In this document: piece after piece, positions 1 to 7,497 of the stretch
Numbering within the stretch: the first letter of the stretch is position 1
Layout of the letters: each line of letters opens with the position of its first letter
NCBI GenBank assembly: GCA_964523735.1
Contig: CAZFYZ010000059.1
Coordinates: 1 to 23,153 of the forward strand
Length of the DNA: 23,153 nucleotides
Direction: 5' to 3'
Origin: CAZFYZ01 sp964523735
GTDB taxonomy: Bacteria > Armatimonadota > UBA5829
The notes under the pieces: generated by a model
What the model saw: only the letters and a program-made list of their open reading frames with translations
Databases searched by the model: none
Told to the model about the DNA's origin: nothing
Program-made: the position numbers and the translations under genes

Positions 1-174
1 CAGGACTGGGAGGCTAATCCCAAAATCCAATTTACACACTCAGGTTGACACTAGCTGGGTGTTCAGCCAAGTCTGATCAACCTATTGACAAGTGGTCTCC
101 AGATATGGTATTGGTAGAGGCAGACGTAGAACGCCTAATGACCGGATACGAGTCCGGTCTGCGGAATTGAGCTC
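1..174. other. Upstream region of the MBL gene, no gene seen
   Basis: No coding region is supported here. There are two TTGACA hexamers (45-50 and 85-90), but neither has a good -10 at normal spacing, so the promoter is uncertain. A small hairpin (GACCGGA at 140-146 with TCCGGTC at 153-159) sits about 15 bases before the GTG start at 175 and would lie in the 5' leader. Confidence 0.4.
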
Positions 175-1056
175 GTGCTGAAGCAAGAGAAGTCAGTCAT
201 TAGCCGCTTGTCGGACAGCCTGTACGTAGTCACAACGCCCTACCAAGGGGTTTACGTACACAGCTTCGTGGTTGTGGGCGTGACGGCTTTGGTGATCGAC
301 GCGGGGCTCAAGTGGACCGGTGAGACCATCCTAGCGCTCCTGGAGTCGCTGGGCTCTCCACGTGTTCTGGCCACGGTGTACACTCACGGCCACTGGGACC
401 ACATCGGCAGCGCGTTCGAGATCCGCGAGAAGACAGGCTGTCCAAACGCTGCTCACGCGGCCGATGCGGAAATGATCTGCTGCTACGAGGAGAACGACCG
501 CCGATTCCTGAAGATGTTCGCGGAGTTCCCTCCCACCGAGGAGGATGTCAGCGAAATCTATGGAGCCATCGGCCCGCAGGCTCACATTGATCTGCGGCTT
601 GCAGGCGGGGAGAGCTTTGATCTCGGCAAGAACGTTGTGCTCGATATAGTGCCCATGCCCGGGCATACACCCGGGTGCATCGGAGTCTTCGACCGCGCGT
701 CGCGCAGCTTGATCTCCGGTGACGCACTTGCCGGAAGAGGGCCGTTTGGTACACTGGTCCAGTACGAGGACGTAGCGGCTTACAGGCAGACGATCGAGCG
801 GATCAGGTCGTTAGGCCCCGAACGAATTCTTGCCGCGCATCTGCAGCCAATCGAGGGGCCAGCTGTTAGTGAGTTTCTTGATGATTGTCTGGACGAGGTG
901 GATGTCGTCTCGAAGCACGTTAGGGCGGCCACCGGCGACTCAATCGAGCTGATCACTATAGGCAAGAAGATTAGCCGGAGCTTGGGCAAGGGATTCAGGT
1001 TGCAGACCCTGATGACTGCCCAGGCCCATCTTGATGATATGCGCACGTCGCGGTGA
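175..1056 (+). CDS. MBL-fold (metallo-beta-lactamase superfamily) hydrolase
   Basis: A 293-residue cytoplasmic metallo-hydrolase. The whole dinuclear metal site of the superfamily is visible: THGHWDH gives His71, His73, Asp75 and His76; PGHTPG gives His164; SGDAL gives Asp183; and AAHLQP gives His222. That set is typical of glyoxalase II-like and general MBL hydrolases; the substrate cannot be read from sequence. There is no signal peptide. The start is GTG at 175 with no clear Shine-Dalgarno sequence, so a slightly different start is possible. It lies 57 bases before an aldolase of the LeuA/homocitrate synthase family on the same strand, and a phosphotransacylase follows, so a thioesterase-like role in acyl metabolism is a reasonable guess but only inference. 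Confidence 0.88.
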   Translation: MLKQEKSVISRLSDSLYVVTTPYQGVYVHSFVVVGVTALVIDAGLKWTGETILALLESLGSPRVLATVYTHGHWDHIGSAFEIREKTGCPNAAHAADAEMICCYEENDRRFLKMFAEFPPTEEDVSEIYGAIGPQAHIDLRLAGGESFDLGKNVVLDIVPMPGHTPGCIGVFDRASRSLISGDALAGRGPFGTLVQYEDVAAYRQTIERIRSLGPERILAAHLQPIEGPAVSEFLDDCLDEVDVVSKHVRAATGDSIELITIGKKISRSLGKGFRLQTLMTAQAHLDDMRTSR

Positions 1057-1113
1057 GGCCTGCAGCGCCTCGGCCCGCGGAACATTTCGGATCTACTAGA
1101 AGGAGCACGGAGA

Positions 1114-2448
1114 ATGAACGAATCTAAGCATCGTACCAATGTTTGGCGAGTAAGCCCTTGGAACTACTATCCGGAAGTCACCAAGGACTTCAACTTCGCC
1201 CCGAAGATTGAGATCCACGACGTCACCCTGCGGGATGGCGAGCAGGAGACCGGCGTTGTCTTCTCTGCCAAGGACAAAGTGGAGATCGCCAAGAAGCTCG
1301 ATAAGCTCGGCGTCCAGCGCATTGAGGCGGGCATGCCGGCTGTCTCCAAAGAAGACGAGTATGCGGTCAAGTCAATCAAGGACCTCGGTCTCAAGTCGAA
1401 GATCTATGCTTTCAGCCGCTGCATGGTCGGTGATGTCGAGCAGGCTGCCGCGGCAGGATGCGACGGCGTCGTTATGGAAATCGCCGCCAACAAGGAGTTC
1501 GTCGAGAAGGCCTATGGCAAGACGTTCGATTGGGCCAAGAAGGCCGCTGCAGACGCAACCGCCGCAGCAAAGGAACTCGGCCTCTACACCGCGTTCTTCA
1601 CCATCGACGGCACCCGCTCGGATCCCGAGCAGTTGATGGACATGCTCGATGAGGTTGCGACCCGTGGGCATATGGACTCGGTCGTTCTGGCTGACACGTT
1701 CGGCTGCGCGATCCCGGAGTCTTACGCGATGATGGTGCGCAAGCTCAAGGCCAGGTTCAACAAGCCGGTTGAGGCCCACTGCCACATGCACTTTGGCCTT
1801 GGCGTCGCGAACACGATCGCGGGCCTTGCCGCCGGAGCGGATGTTGCTCACGTCACTGTCGCCGGACTTGGCGAGGGCGCCGGCAACACGCCCATCGAGG
1901 ACGTGCTGCTGTCCCTCAAGTGCCTCTATGGCGTGGACTGTGGCATCAATACCGAGCACCTCATGGATACGGCCAAGTTCGTCTGCCACATCGCCAATGA
2001 CCACGCAATCCCGGTCAACAGGCCGATCCTCGGCGAGAGAGTCTTCGAAGTAGAGTCCGGCATCGGCGTTATGTTCGCGACCAACGCTGCCAAAGCGGGC
2101 GATCAGGAGATTCTCTACACGTTCAACCCCGCGCTGGTAGGCCAGAAGCCCATGGACTTTGTGCTCGGCAAGAAGAGCGGCACCTACACGATCTACCTGC
2201 ATCTCGAGAGACTCGGCCGCCGCGACGAGGCCAGCGAGGAGCAGTGCCTCGAGATCCTTGCAAAGGTCAAGGACTTCGGGCTTGCAAAGCGCAACACTCT
2301 CACGCAGGACGAGTTCGTCAAGATAGTGAACGAGGTCCTTGGCGAGCCGAAGGCGCCTCTGACTCCCGGCAGTCCGATCCTCGACAGCCAGGTTAGCCGC
2401 GCCGGTAAGGCTTGGCTTGAGACCAAGGAAGTCAAGAGCCTCGACTAG
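1114..2448 (+). CDS. Isopropylmalate/homocitrate synthase-like (HMGL-type TIM barrel) enzyme
   Basis: A 444-residue member of the DRE-TIM metallolyase (HMGL-like) superfamily, whose members condense acetyl-CoA with a 2-oxoacid or cleave such products. The signature TLRDGEQ carries the metal ligand Asp41; the HCH motif gives His222 and His224; Asn258 in GEGAGN completes the expected site. The residues after HCH read MHFG instead of the usual (N/D)D(L/T)G, which is odd. The chain is longer than the barrel alone (about 290 residues) but too short for the full LeuA regulatory domain, so strict LeuA is unlikely; homocitrate/citramalate synthase-like or a novel specificity are alternatives. AGAAGGAG eight bases before the ATG is a good ribosome-binding site. 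It sits between the MBL hydrolase and a phosphotransacylase, all on one strand. Confidence 0.85.
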   Translation: MNESKHRTNVWRVSPWNYYPEVTKDFNFAPKIEIHDVTLRDGEQETGVVFSAKDKVEIAKKLDKLGVQRIEAGMPAVSKEDEYAVKSIKDLGLKSKIYAFSRCMVGDVEQAAAAGCDGVVMEIAANKEFVEKAYGKTFDWAKKAAADATAAAKELGLYTAFFTIDGTRSDPEQLMDMLDEVATRGHMDSVVLADTFGCAIPESYAMMVRKLKARFNKPVEAHCHMHFGLGVANTIAGLAAGADVAHVTVAGLGEGAGNTPIEDVLLSLKCLYGVDCGINTEHLMDTAKFVCHIANDHAIPVNRPILGERVFEVESGIGVMFATNAAKAGDQEILYTFNPALVGQKPMDFVLGKKSGTYTIYLHLERLGRRDEASEEQCLEILAKVKDFGLAKRNTLTQDEFVKIVNEVLGEPKAPLTPGSPILDSQVSRAGKAWLETKEVKSLD

Positions 2449-2472
2449 AAGAGGGGACAGACATGAATCCGC

Positions 2473-2503
2473 GTTAGGGTCAGATTGTATATCTGACCCT
2501 AAC
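2473..2503. repeat. Perfect 13-bp palindrome, REP-like, between two operon genes
   Basis: GTTAGGGTCAGAT at 2473-2485 is matched exactly by its reverse complement at 2491-2503 around a 5-base loop. The palindrome fills most of the 81-base gap between the aldolase stop and the phosphotransacylase start. No long T tract follows, so it is not a textbook terminator. The GGGTCAGA core, preceded by GGGGACAGA at 2454-2462, resembles short palindromes that many bacteria carry in multiple copies (REP-type, mobilised by Y1/RAYT proteins). Only one copy is seen here, so the REP assignment is inference. Confidence 0.6.
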
Positions 2504-2529
2504 TTTGTATCGACTGAGAGTGAGGCGCC

Positions 2530-3534
2530 ATGCATCCGTACATAGAGTTCCTGATAGACAAAGCAAAGAGCATTCACGGCCGAGTGGCAGTGCCTGATGC
2601 GATGCTCGACGAGCGTGTGCTCGAGGCGGCGTGCTATGTGCACAAAGGGGGCTGGCTGGAGGTCGTTCTGCCAGGTTCGAGAGCAGCCTACAAAGCGATC
2701 GCCGACAAGCACGGGTTTGACGTCTCTGGGATGAAGATCGTGGATCCTGACGAGTGCCCTGAGTTCAGGAGCTACTGTGAGGAATACGGCCGGATACGCG
2801 CCAAGGAGAACCTGACGCCGGCGCAGATCGACGATCTGATGCGCCAGCCGGTCTATCTGGCCTGCATGCTCGTGCGACACAAGTTGGTGGATGGCATCTG
2901 CTCAGGCGTCTACTACTCGACGGCCGATCTTGCCCGCGCCGCTATCAAAGTCATTGGTATGCAGCCCGGTGTGCAGAAGATGACGGCGCTGGCGGTTTTG
3001 ACTTTTGAGCACACGCCCATCGGCGATAACCTCGTCTATGTCGCGGCTGATGGCACGGTCCTGCCGAACCCCACGGCCGAGGAGCTGGCGGAGATCGCGG
3101 TACTTGCGGCCGACAAGGCCAAGGCCGTCCTGCCGGATACGCCTCGCGTTGCGATGCTCTCGTTCTCAACGCTCGGCAGCTCCAGCCACGAGATGGTCGA
3201 CAAGGTCGTGACTGCCACTAAGATAGCCCAGGCAAAGCGCCCGGACCTGCTGATCGATGGTGAGTTCCAGCTCGATACGGCGATCTCGCCGCATGTCGCG
3301 GCAAAGAAAGTGAAGCGGCCATCTGAAGTCGCGGGCCGCGCCAATGTGCTCATCTGGCCGGATCTGCAGGCCGGCAATATGGTCGGCAAGGGGATGATGA
3401 TTATGGGCGACGGCAGGCTTGTCGGCGCTACGTTCCTGGGCCTGAACGGCTTCGTTAATGATCACTCGCGTGGGGCGACGGTGGAGGAGATCATCGCAAA
3501 TATCGCCTTCGTCGGCGCACAGATCGAGCGGTAG
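2530..3534 (+). CDS. Phosphate acyltransferase (PTA/PTB family), divergent
   Basis: A 334-residue cytoplasmic protein of the phosphotransacetylase/phosphotransbutyrylase fold, which moves acyl groups between CoA and phosphate. Family landmarks in order: the N-terminal PDAMLDERVLEAA stretch, LSFSTLGSSSHE near residue 215, DGEFQLDTAIS near 243, GRANVLIWPDLQAGN near 270, and NDHSRGATVEEI near the C-terminus. The length matches single-domain Pta. The segment after GNMVGK departs from the usual Pta sequence, so the acyl group may not be acetyl. No acetate or butyrate kinase gene is in the window. The ATG is preceded by GTGAGG at short spacing. It is the last gene of the likely MBL-aldolase-Pta operon and is followed by a strong hairpin. 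Confidence 0.87.
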   Translation: MHPYIEFLIDKAKSIHGRVAVPDAMLDERVLEAACYVHKGGWLEVVLPGSRAAYKAIADKHGFDVSGMKIVDPDECPEFRSYCEEYGRIRAKENLTPAQIDDLMRQPVYLACMLVRHKLVDGICSGVYYSTADLARAAIKVIGMQPGVQKMTALAVLTFEHTPIGDNLVYVAADGTVLPNPTAEELAEIAVLAADKAKAVLPDTPRVAMLSFSTLGSSSHEMVDKVVTATKIAQAKRPDLLIDGEFQLDTAISPHVAAKKVKRPSEVAGRANVLIWPDLQAGNMVGKGMMIMGDGRLVGATFLGLNGFVNDHSRGATVEEIIANIAFVGAQIER

Positions 3535-3561
3535 TGGCCGCCTGTTCCGACCTCTCGCACT

Positions 3562-3600
3562 AAGGGGGCGTATACTGGTAGCCCAGTGTACGCCCCCTTT
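3562..3600. terminator. Bidirectional hairpin terminator between convergent genes
   Basis: AAGGGGGCGTA (3562-3572) pairs with TACGCCCCCTT (3589-3599); an inner ACTGG/CCAGT stem extends it after a single mismatch, with a four-base loop. A short T run ends the plus-strand arm. It lies 27 bases after the phosphotransacylase stop and just past the stop of the convergent discoidin gene, so it can serve both. Confidence 0.75.
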
Positions 3601-3623
3601 ACGACCACTACGATACTACGTCG

Positions 3624-6344
3624 CTAGAACACGTCTACGTCGTCATCGGATCTGGGACGAATGGAGACCACCGTCCCCTCACTTGTCGCGACGGGCACAA
3701 CTATGCCCGTAACGGCTATCGTCTGACCCTCTGTAACAACGCTCAGATCAGTAATGGGTGTGTTCAGTCCCGAGAGTGTTATGCGCACGCCATTGTTGCC
3801 GGTAGCGTCCACAATGCCGCTGCCGTCGTCTACGTACACATAGGCCCCGTCGGGATCGATCGATGTTACCTTACCCCAGGTCCTGCTGAGGATGCCGGAC
3901 AGGGCGTTGCTCGCCGCGGCGCTGATCGACTTGTTGGTGGTGCCCAGCGGCCCGATCGGACCGCCGCCGGCCACGACAACCACGTTGGTTGCGTATAGGT
4001 ACTTCTCACCCATCTCGTCGGTGCAGACTATGCCCTGGAGGGTGACACTGTCATTCAGGACGACGCCGGCGTCGCATGCGGATATGACCTTCATCGCCGA
4101 GGTTCGGTCCGTGTTCTCCACGTACCAAGAGGCATCGGCGAACATGCCTGTGTCGACGGTGACGACCTGAGGATCAGTGATACTGACGGCCGTTCCATCA
4201 GCCATGCCCTTTGCATCGGCAAGAGAGGCTACGGTGGTGTAAGCCAGAGAGCTTGCGCCGTAGACCTGAGTCTCAAGGATAACCGGCGGCAGAGCAGGAT
4301 TTCCCACCAGGTTGAGCTGCACGTACCGGCCAGTTGTGCCTGTGGGGAACCAGCAGTTGCAGGTCTCACCATCAAGCATGCTGCTTCTGAACGCGGCAAC
4401 CCTGGTCGCGGTGGACGTGTCGGCCCCTATCGGGCTGTCAGATACGTAGACCTCTTGAACATAGGTCCAGCCCCGGTTCAGGTTGGTCCACGAAAGACCG
4501 CCGACGTCTTTGGCTTCTCCAAGATCCACCTGAAGCCAGCATGTCGCTGTGCTGGCTGCCCATCCCAACGGGAACTGGAAGATGCCGTCAAACGCGCGTC
4601 TTGCGTAGTAGATCCACCAGTCGCCCGATGACGTATACTGTGACCCGTCAAGATCCCGCGAAAGCACTGGCCCACATGCAATTGGCTTGAGCGTATTCGC
4701 GGTTACTGCTTGGTTGGCTCCTACAGCGATCTGTGTGCTCGCAGGCGTATACCCGTCCGCGATAGCTACAACCACGTAGTTGCCAGCGGGTAGTCTTTGT
4801 CTGAATGTGCCATCGGCCGCTGTTGTGGTAGTGGCGCCATGCACATCGGAATACCCCCAGTCGCTTGTCTCCGACAGGTATACCGTTGCGCCAGCGCACG
4901 GAGGCAGACCCGCCTCGTTCTTGAGCACGACGCCGGTTATTACCCCGTCAGTGGTCGAAGCAAGCGCGAAGTCCTGAGTCGTCGTTTCGCCAGCAAGCAC
5001 GTTTGTCGAGGCCGTCTGGCTAACGTATCCAGGCTTGGAAGCGATCAGATTCACATCTCCTGCCTCGATGGGCATGGAGTAGTTGCCGCTGCCATCGCTC
5101 GTTGCCGAGTAGAGAAGATCGTCGGTCCGGATGGTTGCTCCCACGATCGGACCCTCACCCGGGATGGCATCTGAGACGTGGCCGCTGACAGTGCCCATGG
5201 ACGCCGGGCTCAGGCCGAAGTCCTGTGGCGTTGTCTGTCCACTCTCGGTGGGGACGGTGGCGCTAGCCTTGGTATAGCCCGCCTTGCCAGCGATGACGGT
5301 GTGCGAGCCAGGCGAAACGGCGAGATTGTAGCTGCCGTTCTGATCAGTCAAGGTGCGGGCTTGGCCGTCTTCTGTCCAGACCGAAGCTCCGGCGATGGGC
5401 GGGTTCCCAGCCTCTGTGCTGCGAACCACGCCATTTATATATGCTGGCTCGGCAAACACCTGGATCTCGGCGATATTGACCCACTGCCATCCAGACGTGA
5501 AGTGGACAGCAACATACCGTCCCGCTGTTCCTTCAGCGAGTTGTAGTGACACAGGTGTGGACTCAGCCACGTCTGCGCTCCATGTGCAAGCGCTGACTGC
5601 CGGCGCTGAGTAGTTGCCCTGGATGGGAGAATCGGATACCCATACTTCCATGCTCACCAGGTCGCTGGGTCCCCACCATCCGGCATATGTTCCTGTCTGC
5701 ACGAAGATGGAAGGTATGGCCAGGGTTTGGCCAAGGTCGATCTCTGCCCAACCGTCGAAGCCCTCTACGATCCATCNNNNNNNNNNCGCTTTGGGCCCGT
5801 ACATCTCACCGGTGGTGGCGTTGATGAAGAAGTCGCCATCAAATGCGCTTGTGACGGGCAGAGCCGCAGAAGAAGTCGTGTAGGCGCTCGGATCGAGGTT
5901 CTGCGAGACGAGCGCACCACGTGGCATGAAGAAATGCTGGATGGCCTCAACATTGCGCGACAAGGCCACAGCGGACAAGTACTGCGTCTGATAGCCAGGC
6001 GCCACGCATACCATCACAAAGTCGCTGGCCGCTTGAGCATTGTAAGCCGCGCCGGCCGGAGCTTTCACGTAATAGTCTCCGTTGGCATCCGTGGTTGCCG
6101 TGTAGACATACGGCATCGGACCCCAGAATACTGGGCCTGCTGGGTTTCCCCAGGGTCGGTACAGGGTGACGGTTGCTCCCTGCACGGGCAGGCCATCTGT
6201 GTCGACAACATTGCCGGAGACGATGGCTTGATCGAGAGCGTCCATCCAGAAGTCCGCGTAAGTGAACTGAGAATCCGCGACCGTCACATGGGCGAAGAAC
6301 TGAAGATAGTGGACGAAGTTCGGAACGTCCCACAGAGACGCCAC
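3624..6344 (-). CDS. C-terminal part of a split discoidin/carboxypeptidase-regulatory secreted protein
   Basis: This 906-codon reading frame continues, in the same frame, the N-terminal part that ends at the TAA at 6378-6380. It contains further carboxypeptidase-regulatory-like (CNA-B/transthyretin-fold) repeats with xGSY/xGNYS-type turns and GxYxVxA strands; a discoidin-type (F5/8C) domain before and after the N gap (WAEIDLGQ and GRYVAVHF landmarks); three more regulatory-like repeats; another discoidin-type domain (WLQVDLGEA, GRYVQLNL); and a C-terminal stretch resembling an OB-fold. No sortase, PEP-CTERM or type 9 sorting signal is seen. The nominal GTG at 6344 has no ribosome-binding site and lies inside a repeat, so it is probably not a true start. 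Ten Ns at 5777-5786 leave about four residues unknown, and the frame stays open across them. A role in cell-surface carbohydrate binding is inference. Confidence 0.7.
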   Translation of the reverse strand: MASLWDVPNFVHYLQFFAHVTVADSQFTYADFWMDALDQAIVSGNVVDTDGLPVQGATVTLYRPWGNPAGPVFWGPMPYVYTATTDANGDYYVKAPAGAAYNAQAASDFVMVCVAPGYQTQYLSAVALSRNVEAIQHFFMPRGALVSQNLDPSAYTTSSAALPVTSAFDGDFFINATTGEMYGPKAXXXXWIVEGFDGWAEIDLGQTLAIPSIFVQTGTYAGWWGPSDLVSMEVWVSDSPIQGNYSAPAVSACTWSADVAESTPVSLQLAEGTAGRYVAVHFTSGWQWVNIAEIQVFAEPAYINGVVRSTEAGNPPIAGASVWTEDGQARTLTDQNGSYNLAVSPGSHTVIAGKAGYTKASATVPTESGQTTPQDFGLSPASMGTVSGHVSDAIPGEGPIVGATIRTDDLLYSATSDGSGNYSMPIEAGDVNLIASKPGYVSQTASTNVLAGETTTQDFALASTTDGVITGVVLKNEAGLPPCAGATVYLSETSDWGYSDVHGATTTTAADGTFRQRLPAGNYVVVAIADGYTPASTQIAVGANQAVTANTLKPIACGPVLSRDLDGSQYTSSGDWWIYYARRAFDGIFQFPLGWAASTATCWLQVDLGEAKDVGGLSWTNLNRGWTYVQEVYVSDSPIGADTSTATRVAAFRSSMLDGETCNCWFPTGTTGRYVQLNLVGNPALPPVILETQVYGASSLAYTTVASLADAKGMADGTAVSITDPQVVTVDTGMFADASWYVENTDRTSAMKVISACDAGVVLNDSVTLQGIVCTDEMGEKYLYATNVVVVAGGGPIGPLGTTNKSISAAASNALSGILSRTWGKVTSIDPDGAYVYVDDGSGIVDATGNNGVRITLSGLNTPITDLSVVTEGQTIAVTGIVVPVATSEGTVVSIRPRSDDDVDVF
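5777..5786. other. Assembly gap (10 N) inside the discoidin gene
   Basis: Ten N bases interrupt the second discoidin domain, between the landmarks GEMYGPKA and WIVEGFDGWAE. The reading frame is the same on both sides if the gap is truly ten bases long. A second gap of exactly ten N occurs at 18769-18778, so ten may be a conventional filler. Confidence 0.95.
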
Positions 6345-6377
6345 GATGTCATACTCGCCGGCAGGCAGTGACAGGGA

Positions 6378-6380
6378 TTA
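6378..6380 (-). other. In-frame TAA that splits the discoidin gene
   Basis: Codon 314 counted from the ATG at 7319. The flanking codons read ADGS-stop-SLSLPAGEYD, and the sister repeats in the same protein read DGSYSLDIPAG or NGSYNLAVSPG, so the stop sits where Tyr (TAT/TAC) is expected and differs from it by one base. The frame is open on both sides. Confidence 0.9.
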
Positions 6381-7319
6381 ACTGCCGTCGGCCGCCGTGG
6401 TGGTTGAGTACATACCATCGGCAGTCGACACCTCTACACCGGGAATGGGAATCATGCGGTTGCTGTAGTAGCACATGTTCTCGTAAACGCTGCCGGTTAC
6501 TACACCATTGGCGCTGCTGGCGAGAGCCATGTTCGCGGTTCCTGTGGTGTCGGGGTCGATCGAGACAGTCGTGGCGCCCTTCGCGCGGTTTGGCGCGTAG
6601 GCGACTAGCTCCACGTTGCCCGCGGGAATGTCAAGACTGTAGCTCCCGTCGGGTCCTGTGGTCGTGGCATAATGCCCGTTTCTGCTTGCAACCTGGGCAT
6701 TGGCGATGCCGGTGCCCGATGGGCTACTGGTGATCTGCCCTGTAACCGTGCCGCCCTTTGCGAAGACGTGGATCTCGTAGAACCCACCCCACTGGCCCGC
6801 AGGACTCGAGACGATGTTCACCAGTACGTACCGCCCTATTGTGCCACTGGGGAATGTCTGCGTGAATGTGCCGCCAGTGGCGACAATCTGATCCACTACC
6901 GAGAGAACCGGAGTTCCCATGGGACCTTCCAAAAGCATGTCGTTCGATACGTAGGTGTCTATCGACCAATAGTTGGGGCCTCCAAGCGGGTCTTCTCCAG
7001 AGGGGAATACCCGGATGCTGTCGAGATTCATCGAGTATCCCAGGTCGACTGCGATCCAGCTTCCGGGCGTGCCGTCTTCGTAGTTCCAGTCAACCCACTG
7101 AGAGCTGGTCGAAACGTTGCCATCAAACGCATAGGTCGGATCTGCGCAGGTGCTCTTGAGCGGATTCGGATCAAGCGCTTGGTAGAACCCTCTGGCTGAG
7201 TATGAAGAACTCGGCAGTCCTTGAGACGCCAGAATCGTGCCCGCCAATGAGCCGGTACACAGAACGGCGACGGCGATGGTGGTCAGTGCGATGACCGCAA
7301 TACTATTGAACTTCATCAT
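6378..7319 (-). CDS. N-terminal part of discoidin/carboxypeptidase-regulatory secreted protein
   Basis: A 313-residue product with a Sec signal peptide (hydrophobic residues about 7-25, likely cut after SLA), a discoidin-type domain (about 30-187; FDGN, WIAVDLG, GRYVLVNIV) and one complete plus one broken carboxypeptidase-regulatory-like repeat (about 190-268 and 272 on). The start has two adjacent ATG codons (7319 and 7316); AGGAG at 7326-7330 supports either. It stops at a TAA that is in frame with the 906-codon stretch to 3624, so the intact gene would encode about 1230 residues. It lies downstream of the prepilin-like gene on the same strand. Three TTCATG copies at 7-base spacing (7331-7350) occupy the leader. 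Confidence 0.82.
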   Translation of the reverse strand: MMKFNSIAVIALTTIAVAVLCTGSLAGTILASQGLPSSSYSARGFYQALDPNPLKSTCADPTYAFDGNVSTSSQWVDWNYEDGTPGSWIAVDLGYSMNLDSIRVFPSGEDPLGGPNYWSIDTYVSNDMLLEGPMGTPVLSVVDQIVATGGTFTQTFPSGTIGRYVLVNIVSSPAGQWGGFYEIHVFAKGGTVTGQITSSPSGTGIANAQVASRNGHYATTTGPDGSYSLDIPAGNVELVAYAPNRAKGATTVSIDPDTTGTANMALASSANGVVTGSVYENMCYYSNRMIPIPGVEVSTADGMYSTTTAADGS

Positions 7320-7497
7320 CTGCCTCTCCTTTCATGCTTCATGTTTCATGATCGAGCCCTAATATCGCTCACCGAAAGTGCGATCTTCACCTTGAAGATG
7401 AAGTATCGCGATGATTCCACCTCCCCCCTCAAATGCCACGCGATCCGGGCCTCCGGCCAGGGTGCTTCGGATCGTCACGCACAAGAATCGAACGTCC

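Noticed and set aside
1372..2880. A long minus-strand open frame of 502 codons across the aldolase and phosphotransacylase genes
   Set aside because: It is antisense to two genes with complete family motifs and spans their intergenic palindrome; its translation shows no domain and has the composition of a codon-bias shadow.
6378..6380. Stop-codon recoding as the reason for the in-frame TAA
   Set aside because: TAA ends the GH36 and SDR genes, while TGA and TAG end others, so none of the three stops appears reassigned.
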